64,000 nucleotides of DNA from Orobanche coerulescens (lineage: Eukaryota; Streptophyta; Magnoliopsida; Lamiales; Orobanchaceae): NCBI GenBank assembly GCA_033398695.1, contig CM065815.1, positions 146,613,001 through 146,677,000 of the forward strand, written 5' to 3'. The stretch's first letter is position 1; every line of letters begins with the position of its first letter. Below are positions 1-11,576 of the stretch, piece by piece. Position numbers and translations under genes: made by a program. The notes beneath the pieces are model-generated. The model had not been told where the DNA came from and did no database searches. It saw only the letters and a list, made by a program, of their open reading frames with translations.

Positions 1-502
1 CCTTTTTGTCCAATATACCATTAGCGTACGCTAACCTTTAGGGTTTAGCGTGCGCTAGTACTACATTACAAACATCCGTTGACTTATCAGAATGTGCGCC
101 GAAAGTGGCCTGGTCCACACGCAGATTCCTTCCGATCTGACTGCATTAGCGTGCGCTACATTCTGCCTCTAGCGTGCACTAACCATGAACGATAGCGTGC
201 GCTATACTTGAACATTAGCGCGCGCTAATCAGGCTATACTTAGCCATTTCCAACTCTTCTCGTCCGTCTCGACATACTGGATACGTACACTCACATACTG
301 AATACATATACTCAATCCAATAATATTCTCATATGATACACAATATCGTCAATTGCAATTGTCGACCAAGTACGACAATTATATCAATACAGATGTCTCA
401 GTTCTTCATTTATTTTATTCATACTGTACAGATTCCACGCTGTACAACATAACTCGGATAAAATAACATTAAACAATAGTAGTAGAAATTTCGGATATTA
501 CA
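1..502 (-). mobile_element. Gypsy B, left LTR (3' part in window coordinates; truncated by window edge)
   Basis: The first 502 bases match, with no length difference, the joined segments 8009-8173 and 22678-23014. A hand count gives about 12 mismatches. It ends in GGATATTACA, the LTR terminus shared by all gypsy families here, and is followed by an internal region with the same AAGTTTCG-type inverted repeat that borders the other elements. It contains several TAGCGTGCGCTA-type motifs. The element reads on the minus strand, so this is its 3' LTR and the visible part is U3. The other end of this LTR and its target duplication lie outside the window. Confidence 0.88.
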
Positions 503-2544
503 TACTACACCACTTAAAATAAGTTTCGTCCTCGAAACTTGCAATCCATCATAAAAACGAACAAACATACCGTTCAACCAAAATATTTCGAAACTATTAC
601 AACACGATCAATCATCTTCATTACTAAATAACCAAAAGAGCATACTTACAAATACGCAGGTCGACGATCTCGTGAGATACTAGCAAGTGACCTCACTGTA
701 CAGTCTCAATACGCTTACAATCACAGTTCCTTGAGTCTCAACAAAAATATATCATCTTCGGAAGAAAATGATCTGCCCGTGTCAAATCCTGTCTGCCTGA
801 TTACACAATCAAGTCCCAATTCCGATGCAAGCAATAATGCGCGATATAACTGAGAAATAACTGCCCAAAATAACGACATGAATCCCGAAACATCAACACA
901 AAATCTGAACGCTTATACGATCATTAACAACGATCAACCAACAAATTTACCGAGAATATCATCGACATGATAATCTTCAATATGACCAACCAGAGGTCAA
1001 AACACAATCGAGAACACCATCAACATGATAAATTCCAATGCGACCAATCCAAAGGTCAAAACATAATCGAGAATATCATCAACGTGATAAACTCCAATAT
1101 TACCAACGATCAACGATAATCGAGAATACCTTCACACGGTAAGCTCCAACACGATGAACACAGAACCACAGAGACAGATACACGAAAGAGCAAAATTCTC
1201 AAAATGCTGAACAAATCACATACAGTGGATCTCAACGAAACAAAACCGACTGTTGAACGGACCTCTCAGGCGTACGAACAACCAGTCGCAAATCGGCGAA
1301 CATCCCAAATCATACATGGAGTGGGAATGACCAATCAGTACGGCTCAAAATTCAAAAGTAGTAAAATTACGCTACCACCACATCAATAGAGCCACATAGC
1401 ACACATGCTCCAGTTTCACAAAATCCAAAGTTCCAAAATTACGTCCTGCGCATGGATCTACAACACGCAACATATTTCTCTTATTCAATAAATCAACCGA
1501 TCATCCCTGGATAACCAAACTACCATACTAGAGTTCGAATCTCTTTTCATCGTACCACACCGATGAAATATCCAGTTCGAGAGTCTCGCTCAGAACTTCA
1601 CCACGATATGCATTATGCACTTAATGCGTATGTACATCAATCACATTTTCAAGACCAGTTTGAAATAATATAATCTTGTTATGAAGACAAATTTTCGAAA
1701 GTTCTTTCAAAAATTTCAAAGCTCAAAACCCAAATTTTGGTAAGACCACAAAATCAATTTTCGAAAAATTAAATTAGCTCGATGGCGCCAAGTATTCGAT
1801 AACAGCTTCCTTCGATTCCACACGATTTTGAAGTTTAAAATGAAAACTATGCAAATGCTGGACTACATCCATACTCCTGTATACCAATTCAGTTCGTCAC
1901 CAATATCCACTGATATTCCATCGGAAAACCACACGATAGAGTTCCGAAATTTCAATATAAATTTCGACTAAAAACTCCTTTTCCACATATGACTCGCAAC
2001 GTCGACCATTTTCCATCTTGGATCACCTCAATTATGCTATGGCAATGCATTGAAACAAATCAACACAGCAAAAGACTTCCCGAGAGGTTTCATTTGAACA
2101 AGTAAACTAAAACCGCGAAGGCAGAAATGAAATAGATAAAGATTGATAAAGTGTTTTACAATTCTCGGGAGTTTTAGAAAACAGAAAAGCTTTCTTTTGG
2201 AACATTAGGGTCTCAGCCCATATCTCGTTCCGCATTACAAGAAGTTTAAAAAAAATAGAAAACCCTTTTCGGACTCCAAGCCCTGGGTTATAAAACTATT
2301 TTAAAATCAATTGGGTCTCGGCCCAAAATCATTTTCCGTAAAACATCTGTAAAATATTCATTTTGAAAAGTATCATTTTCAAATGCTCAAAAACAGTTCA
2401 TATATCTCAAAAATGAACTAACATGACTACAGGTTCTCCTCAACCATCCTCAACATTTCTCCCAAATGCACAACTCTGTTTCCAAAATTTAACCGAAATA
2501 TTATTTCCAAAATCATGACTTCTCAAGATCATCAATCCTGTGCG

Positions 2545-4434
2545 TGTTAGGAATATGCCCTCGAATGCCACTCAGAGGATGAGAGAGTGAGAGCAATTGT
2601 ATTGTAATTATGAATATTATATTTAATAAGGCAATTATTATTTCTATATTATTGTATATCACTGGCATTGTGATTTGGTATATAGAATAATAGTCCTTGC
2701 ATTTGAGAGCGAACATTCTACTCCTTATGGAGATAAGGAGATAGGCACTAGAAGTGTTTAGAGCTTGAATGCTTAACTAGTTCACAAGTCGATAAAACTT
2801 AATTGGGCAGTAAGTTTAGACAAGACTTGTATAACGTGTACTTTGACATGTAGAGTGCTTGTCTTCACTAACAGTTAGTGGGAGCACACGTTATAGGTAT
2901 GCTAATGGGATTAGTATACTTGAACACGACTCAACTCGATTCGGCCACATGGAAATCACTCAGGGATTGTCAATGATTGAATCGAAAGATTGTGATAGGT
3001 ATACGTGGACCTTTGACTTGAGGTTTCAATAGGAGATGTGCTTGTGACATTAAGTTAGTCATTAGAGTAGTTCGATCCAATCGCCGGTTGGTGGGGTCAA
3101 CCTCGAAATGCAACTTAGTGGGCAAGTAGCAGTCTCTACTGAATACCAAGATAGAATTCTTTCTTCTGTTAGTGAGCAGGTAAATGTCCTATGCGGTTAA
3201 TGGCAAATTAGATCATAAGTATTTGGCCAAAGCATTCAGAGCTAGTTGTATTTGATACACGAGAGCTCGATGATCTCAGTTTGCATTAACAGAAAGCATA
3301 GAGTCAAGATACAATAGGGTTTGACTTTACCTTGACCCTAATACTTGACCGGGACATATGATTGAAGGGTTTATACGTATACGATATTCACGACATAATG
3401 GTTTTGGAATGATCCTATCATTCGTTCTTAGTTAGGTTACGGTGTGGGCCACGAGACTGGCTAAGTGGTGCTAACACTCATTGGATCCTCCCAATGCTAA
3501 CTAAGACGAACCTACAGAGTCGCGGCACAGGAATTGACGACGGATTATATTTAGCTTATTCTCTCTTGGTTAATATTGGACATTGGATGTCTAATTCAAT
3601 TTATTGGATAAATTAAATCGGTCTCGTGAATTAAATAAATTACTGGGTAATTAATTTATTCATATTGTTTCTTAGAGAATTTATTTTTAATATAATTAAT
3701 TGATTAGATTAATTAATTATATTAATATTGAAACATACCAAGGTTTATCTATCGGATTAGATACACAAGGGTCCGTTTCACGGACCGAAATGAACCAGCT
3801 TCTTTTTCTCCTCCCTTAGCCGCCACCCCACTTTCATCAATTGACTTGGTGATTTTTTTTAAATGTGGGAACTTAATAATACATTTGATGTATTATTACT
3901 ATATTATTTATTCTTGAAATAATTGATGAGGTGTGTGTTTTATTTATAAAACAAACACCATCTCTCTCATTTAGAAATGTGAGCTGCCGTGAGTTGGAGA
4001 AAAGGAAAGAGAGAGTTTTCATTTCATTTTCTTACACTTAAGTTTTAAGTGTATTTGAGAGAAAACAATTTTTATAAAATACTTAGAATATTTATAAAAA
4101 TATATATAAGCTAATTCTATCAATTTCTAGCCATATACTTAGAGTATAAATTGATAGAAATATTTTCCGGTCATCTTTCCGATGCGTGATACGTAGAGGC
4201 ACGGTATTTTCGGTGCTCGAGAATTTCCAGAAGCTCGATCGGTTGGACTCGTGTTCGTGCTCGAAATCAAGAAGATATTATCAAAGGTCTACGAGGGTAT
4301 GATTTCTTTATTATCTTCGTCTATTTATATTCGTTTATACGATGCTTGATCGATCCGTTTTGGGATTTGTTTTTTATCCAGTTTGACTGGTTTATTTTCG
4401 CTGTGTTACTCGTTTTTATCACCGATTACCAACA
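2545..4434 (+). mobile_element. Solo LTR of a Ty1/copia element (Angela/Tork-like start)
   Basis: An 1890-bp block starts TGTTAGGAATATGCCC and ends ATTACCAACA, interrupting the AT-rich interior of gypsy B. The flanks are GTGCG (2540-2544) and GTGCC (4435-4439), a 5-bp target duplication with one change. No internal region or second LTR is attached, which is what LTR-LTR recombination leaves. The TGTTRGAATATGCCC start resembles Angela-type copia LTRs known from cereals; the lineage assignment is from memory and tentative. Orientation follows that resemblance. Confidence 0.75.
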
Positions 4435-4864
4435 GTGCCAACTCTGTCACCTTATAGTGTAACGCATAATATTTGCTGAATCTCAAAGCATATCAACTTA
4501 GAACGGCAATAAATCTCAATATAATTCAAGAATCCAAATACTTACAGATCGTGAAGCCGACGATTCCCCGTGATACTGGCACATATCTCGACTCAAGAAA
4601 ATACTCGACACAGATATTTTCAAAACACACATTTTGGAAACTCAGTTCAACTCTAGAACACAACACAGCTCTATCTGAAGAAACACATTAACACCATTTG
4701 GAAAAGTTACAACAATCCCAGTACCACACTGGTAAATCACATAATGCACAAGCCCGAGTGAACAACAAAAACCCAGAGCTCAAACACTTGTCAACCGACA
4801 ACTCGAATGACACGACAAAAGCACAACCCAAATCGACCCGACTGCCTAGGTTTTCACAACCTAA

Positions 4865-4876
4865 GCTCCGATACCA
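4865..4876 (-). other. Primer binding site of gypsy B
   Basis: On the minus strand this reads TGGTATCGGAGC. It is one base away from TGGTATCAGAGC, the complement of the 3' end of initiator methionine tRNA used by most plant LTR elements. It lies five bases inside the right LTR (starting 4882) and fixes the element on the minus strand. Confidence 0.85.
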
Positions 4877-4881
4877 TAGTC

Positions 4882-7800
4882 TGTAACACCCCCAGATCCG
4901 ACCGGGATTATTCCAGCATCGTGGGCCCCGAGATGGAACCCACAAGGCTGAAGAAAATTTTTGCAAACATTTACAAACGTCCAAGAGGCTAACGACGGTA
5001 TTATCTATTTAAAACATTCGAAGACTTTATAAAACTCGTTTATCAAAACCGTCGTAAAATCTCATTTGAAACCACAAGGCCCGAAATGCCTAAACTCAAT
5101 AGTTTAAAAACATACGTTAAGCTATCGCTTACACGTACCGACAGAATAGATTTAGAAAATGATTGCCAAAGTAACCTAAGTTACCATATACCAAAAGGCC
5201 ATTTAAAAATACTCACGCAGCGGATAAAGACAAACAATTAAAATACTCTAACAGCAGAATACAACAACTGATCAGAAGCTCAATACACAAATACATGTCC
5301 TAGCCAGTATCCTCTGGGAAGCTCATATCTTCACGACCGCTACAAGCTTGATAATACAAGAACCTAAAAAGAAATCCCACGACGGGGTCAGCCATAATAT
5401 CCAACAATGATAACCATCACATCACGTCAATAATTACATATCAATGGAAATACTAAGTAAGAATACGACCAATGTAATCTTACCGTCGTAACTTTACGAA
5501 AATCCACGATTCGTATCCTTAACAACACAATAAGATAATACCAAAATATCTGTACGGTATCTCAACAATACCCAAGGTTCTCAAAACATTATCATAACTC
5601 GCGATACGGAAATTATACCAACTCTGGCCAATTCAATCCATCGGATAACGTCGACAATTCCAATACGATAATCGATCGTCCATCAAAGACAAGTACCAAG
5701 GAAATACGGAACATACCTCAAGATACGAAATACCATTACCATCACGTCAGTCTAATCCGAGATCAGATCAACACAACATACGGACATGGTCCTAACACAA
5801 GACCTACAAATGCATACTCATATGACAACGTCAATATGATCACAACAATAACGACAATGTATACTTATGGCAAACCCATAATATACATATGCACAACAAC
5901 AATACATGGCAATCCGATGATCCAGCGTTCACTGCCTAGATCCCCCGATGATCCCATCAGACCAACCTGAGGTGGAAAACCCGTCCGATGATCCAGCGCA
6001 CGCTAGCATAGATCCCCCGATGATCCCGTCGGACCAACACGAGGTGGACATATGACAATAATGCATAACTGCAACAACAATGCACAAATGCATGCAACAA
6101 CGATACACGAATGTATCACGACATGATCGACACAAATGATAAAAATGATTAGAGTACTTGCCCCGAGTCCTTCGAGAACGATCTCAATGTCTAAACCATC
6201 ACGAACCATTATCCTCAATACTCGACGGTCCAAAGTATCACGAATTGCAGATAATTTATATCTTCGTCTTTATCACAATATATCCTAGATATACTAGTAT
6301 ACCAATAACAAAAGTAAATCATATACATTATGATTTAGATTACCAAAACTCGAATACGATTTATAATCCCAAATCTCCTGTGATTACGATTATAAACATT
6401 GCTATACGAATTATACCCGAATGAAACGGAAACCATTCATTAAATACTATAAACTGAGCAAGTAATAACTTACCTCGATACCGATACAACGACGAGGAAG
6501 CTGTTACCAAATCCATTGCCGTCATCTACAAGTTCCCAGGTCCCGACCAAAGCAATTCACGAACATCCTCGAACTCGACTGCAACACACGGTTATAATCA
6601 CCGATCAATATTCTCAACCTAGTAATTCGATAAACAACAAGTTCGATAACAATCAACAATCGATAAAATCAATTCACAAACCCAACAGCTCAACAATATC
6701 TCGGTTAACCACAAGTCTGATCAAACCAACTTAAACGATCACGAATTCATAATCACAACACAAAAATACTGCACTGTCTGCCTACTTAGCGCACGTTAAA
6801 CGCATAACGTAGCGTGCACTAAGTTTCTCCCGTTAGCGTGCGCTAGCCAGTAATCCAAGCATATGGGAATATGCTTAGCGTGCGCTAATGCTGTACAGTG
6901 GCATGCGTTCCAAGCATCGACTAACACCTTGCGACTACAAATCCGATTGAAAAGGAAATCATACTCCAAGATTAACAATAACTTTTCCAAATTCATTCTC
7001 ATCATCATGATCCACATCTTATCACGAACATACGAAACTAAAATCATAATGTTGGTTTTAATCATCTTATCCATATTTATAATCAAAACCATTATATATC
7101 TTTATATCATCTTAACATCAAAATCCGAAATGAAAGGAGACATAAATCTCCATATCTCTTGAAGATAAACAACACCATAACTATCACAAGGATCATATCA
7201 ATGTCCCTATATCAATAACAACATCAACAATCAAACCAACTCGATAACAAGGATCATATCATACTCAAGCCGAAATTAAACCTCATATCATGATTTAACT
7301 CATCTAAATCGACCACTAAAATTATCATGATTCAGAAATCCATGATTCAACCTCATCAAGTTTAACGAATCACCATTAACATGAAGTATCTTACATAACA
7401 TCTGAAAACTCTTATCATAATCCCATTAGGTCTCACAAAAATTACCACATGATTATCCAACATGTTCGCTCACAAGTAATAATCCTTAAAAACAAACTAC
7501 TATCAAAGGGATACGAAAATTACCTGGATTAGACGAACCAAGAAGAATAACACTTGAACTTCATTCCAAGAACCATGAATAACTTGAAGAACAAGGCTTT
7601 AATCCATGCTCTCTATCTTAATCTTGATAAAGATCATCATCTCGGAGTGTTTCTGGACCTCAAGTACCTCCCAGAGCTCTCTCTATCGAGTGAAAGGAAA
7701 GAAATGGACAAAATGCTTCATAACACCCGTCTGTCCCCTTTTATAAAGTATATTACTAGCGTGCACTAAACCTTATGTTTAGCGTGCACTAACTGACTTT

Positions 7801-8173
7801 GTTAGCGTGCGCTATCGCAGTCCAGAGGCTACAGTCTGGCTTCGTACATATGCTTACGTACGTAACACCCATGCATTAGCGTACGTAACTTACACTCTCT
7901 AGCGTACGCAAGTCCTTGCATTTAGCGTGCGCTAATATCAGTTGACTCGTTTGTCTGTATGCTCCGAAGACTGGTCCACACGCCGAAAGTGCTGACGAGA
8001 ATAAGATTCCTTTTTATCCAATATACCATTAGCGTGCGCTAACCTTTAGGGTTTAGCGTGCGCTAGTACTACATTACAAACATCCGTTGACTTATCAGAA
8101 CGTGCGCTGAAAGTGGCCTGGTCCACACGCAGATTCCTTCTGATCTGACTGCATTAGCGTGCGCTACATTCTG
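4882..8173 (-). mobile_element. Gypsy B, right LTR, first segment (interrupted by array A)
   Basis: The LTR starts TGTAACACCCCCAG at 4882 and is split by insertion of array A at 8173/22678. Together the two segments make an LTR of about 3.6 kb, long for the group. Contents in plus coordinates: a two-unit subrepeat with the core GATCCCGTCGGACCAAC (about 5920-6055); donor-like sites near 6160, 6468 and 7523; an isolated patch of TAGCGTGCGCTA motifs at 6780-6890; a TATA box at 7741-7747; and the main palindrome array from 7757 on. The small ORFs are not supported as genes. Confidence 0.85.
7739..8165 (-). promoter_or_regulatory. LTR-B promoter: TATA box with upstream palindrome array
   Basis: The minus strand shows TATAAAA (plus 7741-7747) followed by a GGGGACAG stretch as the likely start region. 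Upstream on the minus strand are repeated near-palindromes of the form TAGCGTGCGCTA or TAGCGTGCACTA (7757, 7781, 7803, 7922, 8030, 8055, 8155 and others), plus TTACGTACGTAA at 7855-7866. The same arrangement occurs in families A, C and D. Promoter function is inferred from TATA position and conservation. Confidence 0.55.
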
Positions 8174-8889
8174 TGTAACACCCCCAAAACCATATGGGAA
8201 TATTACATGCCGTAGACCCTATCCACAAGGATCTACCAGGCTAAACATCTATATACAACCAAATGCTTGCCCAGCCAGGATCAAACAATAAAATGATACA
8301 GACCGATATGGTCACTTACCCGTGAATACACAGACCGATGAGGTCACACAACCCAATCGACAAAACTGACTTAAATAACATTACCCACACAGGGGTCGAA
8401 ATACAATTCAGCGGAAGACTGAAATCAACTCTGACAATATAACAAAAATTAAATCAACTCTCGACTCATGATTAGTATCGCAGCTCGTCATCCTCTTGTG
8501 CCAATCCTGTGACTGCTCCCCTGAATCTGCATGTACCTGGACGCAAAACAGACATCCACTCCCCGATTACTCGGGGGTTAGTAAAACTCCACTGTTTTAC
8601 TAGTGCAAGTATCAAATCATACGAAATGTAACAAGCAAATAATAATCGTGAATCCAATATAATAATCAAGTATCAAAATATTCCCGGTAGGTCCTCACAA
8701 GGGAAGATAAAATATGAAGCATTCGAAAATAAGATTATCATCTCAGGAATTTTTAGAATTTCAAAACCTTTCGAAAATCTTAGGGTCTTAACCCAAATCT
8801 CAAATTGTATTACAACAATTTACATTACGAAAACATTTCCATAAATATCGTGGGGATCGGCCCAACATTCTTTTCTTAAAACTTTCTTA

Positions 8890-9400
8890 CAAAGAGTTTG
8901 ATTTACAAACATAATTCATGACACCGTGATCCCCTGTCACGTGTCTCCGTAGGTTCGACAACCTGCACGGACTTAACCAATCACAACAATTACAACAATC
9001 AATCATGCTCATGACTCCGTGATCACTTGCCACGAGTCTCCGTAGGTTCAACAACCCACACGGATTGAGCAAACACAACAATCACAACAATCAATCATGC
9101 TCACGACTCCGTGATCGCTTGCCACGAGTCTCCGTAGGTTCAACAACCCACACGGATTGAGCAAACACAACAATCACAACAATCAATCCCGACCCCGTGA
9201 ACCTGTGTCACGTGTCATCGTAGGTTCCGTCGAACCCGCACGGTTGGACGTACTGTGTCCAGATTCAATGGACCTGTGCCATGAATCATCGTAGGCCTCG
9301 TCAGACCCGCACGATCGGACCTCAGCACCACACACTAAGTTCTGATCCCATGGACCTGTGCCATGAATCCTCGTAGGCCCCGTCGAACCCGCACGAGTGA
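8890..9400. repeat. Tandem subrepeats in LTR-A1
   Basis: Three units of about 85-92 bp share CTCCGTAGGTTC, a CAACAACC run and an ACAACAATCACAACAATCA tail. They are followed by three shorter units with CCATGAATC, CGTAGGCC and GTCGAACCCGCACG. Equivalent blocks occur in LTR-A2 (about 14755-15255) and LTR-A3 (about 20585-21075). Unit number appears the same in all three LTRs, so it predates array formation. Position corresponds to the CCGTCGGAC subrepeats of LTR families B, C, D and E. Confidence 0.85.
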
Positions 9401-10308
9401 ACTTAGCGTTCCAGCACATCACATTCACATTCACATTCATTAGAACAATGAGCACAGTTAGTCAACCACGTTGATCACCACAAAACCGTACGTCACACGC
9501 ACATAACACAATCTCAACACTCTCAACAACTATCATCAATCAACGACGTACAACCAACATACCACACGTTCGGTACACAATGCATTGCACAGCAGCTAAC
9601 ACATATACCAATATAACACTATTATCACAAAGCCTTCAGATTCGGAAAGCACAAACAACTCAAACGGAACATATTTACGAAGACAAGCAAAATCTTCATA
9701 AATCTCATACGTGATTACTAGTCGCAAGATACAAGTCGTATAGTAAGATACTTGCCTTAATAACCGCTACCGAACGCTCCGAAGAACACGGTTCGACCGG
9801 GAAGCTCGGACCCCAAAGAAGGCAACGAACGGAAGGGTTCCGACTCGAGTTCTTCACAAGAATTCGTTCCTAAGTCACAACGATATCAATTCAATCACAA
9901 TTCTACGAAAACGTATGGAATTCCCAAGTTCTACCCATTGAAGCATTTTATCGGACACTTTGAAGGCGTAGTCCAATTTAATCGATTATTCAAAGAAATA
10001 CTCAAATTCGTTCCACAAAACTTCAAGGGTATTGAATGATTACGAGTTTACAATCAAGTTCTAACAATAATATGAATCAAAACGAAGCAAATTGGCCAAA
10101 ACACCAAGAAACCTCAAGAACATCCAAAAAACCAAAAGTTTAGGTGTTCTTACCTTCGATCCGGGTGGAAGATGATGTTAATCCGTGATTCCAACTTCCA
10201 AAACATGTTGATATAAGTTGATTCTACTCAAAACCATCGATCTATGGTGAAAAATCGCGGAAGGAACGAAGAAAAGATGAGAAATGGCTGGATGACTCGG
10301 TCCAGGCC

Positions 10309-10495
10309 TATAAATAGCCGACCCTGACCCGCCGCTTACGTACGTAATCGGCCAAGGCCTACGTACGTAATAGGCCAAGGCCGAACTCTCTGGACTGATT
10401 CTGCCGGACATGTTACGTACGTAACCGGCAGGCTGTTACGTACGTAACCGGCCTTACGGCCGTTACTGCCGGGCCATTACGGCCGTTACTCGGCC
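10309..10495 (-). promoter_or_regulatory. LTR-A1 promoter: TATA-like box and TTACGTACGTAA array
   Basis: TATTTATA on the minus strand (plus 10309-10316) has perfect 12-bp palindromes TTACGTACGTAA immediately upstream at 10336-10347, 10413-10424 and 10436-10447. A partial copy lies at 10359-10369, then two TTACGGCCGTTA forms. The same block is at 16160-16320 in LTR-A2. LTR-A3 (21983-22165) keeps the TATA but several palindromes are broken. The promoter role is inferred. Confidence 0.55.
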
Positions 10496-11011
10496 AGGCC
10501 TGGCCAGCCAGGCCTCGGTCGATCCGACGGTCCGGAAAATCCCGAAACTCAGACCTGAACGTAAACCGAAAACACGATTACGAAGTACTCGCAAAGACGA
10601 ATCCGAACACTAAGAGAACACACGATTCCGACCACCCGAGGGCTCGAATTTCGACAACGGAAGTAATTACCCCAAACTTTGGGAAATTACGAAAATGGCC
10701 CAACACGTCCGAAATACATGATACACGATCGAAACACCAAACCGAAGCTTACAACATGAATAATAACATTAAATGGACTTCCGAGAAACTCGAAACAACA
10801 GTTTCGGACGAGATTCGCGAGAATCGAACTCAAGTGCGGAAAAGTTATTTAAGAACACGAAACTCAACAAAACGATACCGAAACGAACTCGGATGACAAA
10901 AAGTGTAGAATTAAATATTCTCAGAATGACGAAACGGTCAAAAGCGAGTCGTCGAAACGGACCTCCGCCGAAAATGAAAATGACCGGAAATCCGAAATTG
11001 CGGATATTACA

Positions 11012-11576
11012 TTCTACCCTCCTTAAAAGAAGTTTCATCCCGAAACTTAAAACAAGTAGGGAGAAGCAATATCCCGACAGGAAAACTCAACAAGATACAC
11101 AAGAAACGCGTAACTTTCGTCCATTGGCGAAACGTTACAAGCAACGCGAAAGAATATACAGCGTGAAAACACGCCACACGACGACCATAACAACGCCACC
11201 GGCAATGATTCAAAACAATAACGATCAATTAACGACGCATCACGTACCACATCATATGCACACATTTAATCAAAGAAATGTACGCGACAACAAGTCGCAC
11301 CCGACTAAAACGGCTATGCGATAGAAACAAATAGAGTATTACGATAGAAATCATTCCGATTCTCATCAAAAAGAAAATGTCCGACGTCAAAACACAAACA
11401 ATTCAAGATAACGGAAAACGAGGGTACCGGATATTACATTCTATCTCACAAAAAATAAGTTTCGTCCCGAAACTTAAAATAAAACATCAGGGTAGACTAC
11501 AAACAAAACCAAAAAGTTCACGCAACAAATATCAATCTCTACTCGAATTACAACACAAATACAACACGCAACTATG
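11012..11576 (-). other. 3' non-coding end of A internal region with duplicated LTR-border module
   Basis: Next to the LTR, the minus strand has a purine-rich tract (AAGGAGGGTAGAA) immediately before the LTR start, as expected for a polypurine tract. About 430 bp further in, the same kind of border recurs. GGATATTACA ends at 11438, followed by TTCTATCTC and the perfect inverted repeat AAGTTTCG-TCC-CGAAACTT at 11457-11475. The interior thus holds a second pseudo-LTR end with its own border. No coding sequence is recognised here. Confidence 0.7.

Larger units (their letters stand above)
503..4881 (-). mobile_element. Gypsy B, internal region without coding sequence (LARD-like)
   Basis: This region lies between the two B LTRs and has no gag or pol similarity in any frame; the small ORFs are chance. 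Without the inserted solo LTR it is about 2.5 kb. The minus-strand 3' border has a broken inverted repeat (AAGTTTCG then CGAAACTT near 520-541). The 5' border has a primer binding site at 4865-4876. Positions 2075-2330 resemble part of LTR-D (28110-28390), including the phrase GGGTCTCGGCCC, so the interior seems partly assembled from LTR-type sequence. It would have to be mobilised in trans. The non-coding call is firm; the function is inferred. Confidence 0.75.
8174..11011 (-). mobile_element. LTR-A copy 1 (2838 bp)
   Basis: The LTR runs from TGTAACACCCCCAAAACC to GCGGATATTACA. On the minus strand U3 begins at 11011. Plus-coordinate contents: two perfect hairpins at 8561-8602, a region GGGTCTTAACCC/GGATCGGCCC (8780-8870), tandem subrepeats (8890-9400), donor-like sites at 9751-9758 and 10149-10156, a TATA box at 10309-10316 and a palindrome array at 10336-10490. 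The plus-strand ORF at 10773-11324 crosses the LTR edge and is judged accidental. Confidence 0.93.

Noticed and set aside
4473..4992. Several overlapping ORFs near the B primer site
   Set aside because: They lie across the leader, the primer site and the LTR edge, have no similarity to known proteins, and are not kept in the other families.
7554..7769. 71-codon plus-strand ORF in LTR-B
   Set aside because: It overlaps the minus-strand leader and TATA region of the LTR and has no recognisable domain.
10773..11324. Plus-strand 183-codon ORF
   Set aside because: It crosses the LTR-A1/internal border and has no family similarity. The corresponding stretch in the second A unit is broken (16601-16807 and 16827-17153), so it is not maintained as a gene.
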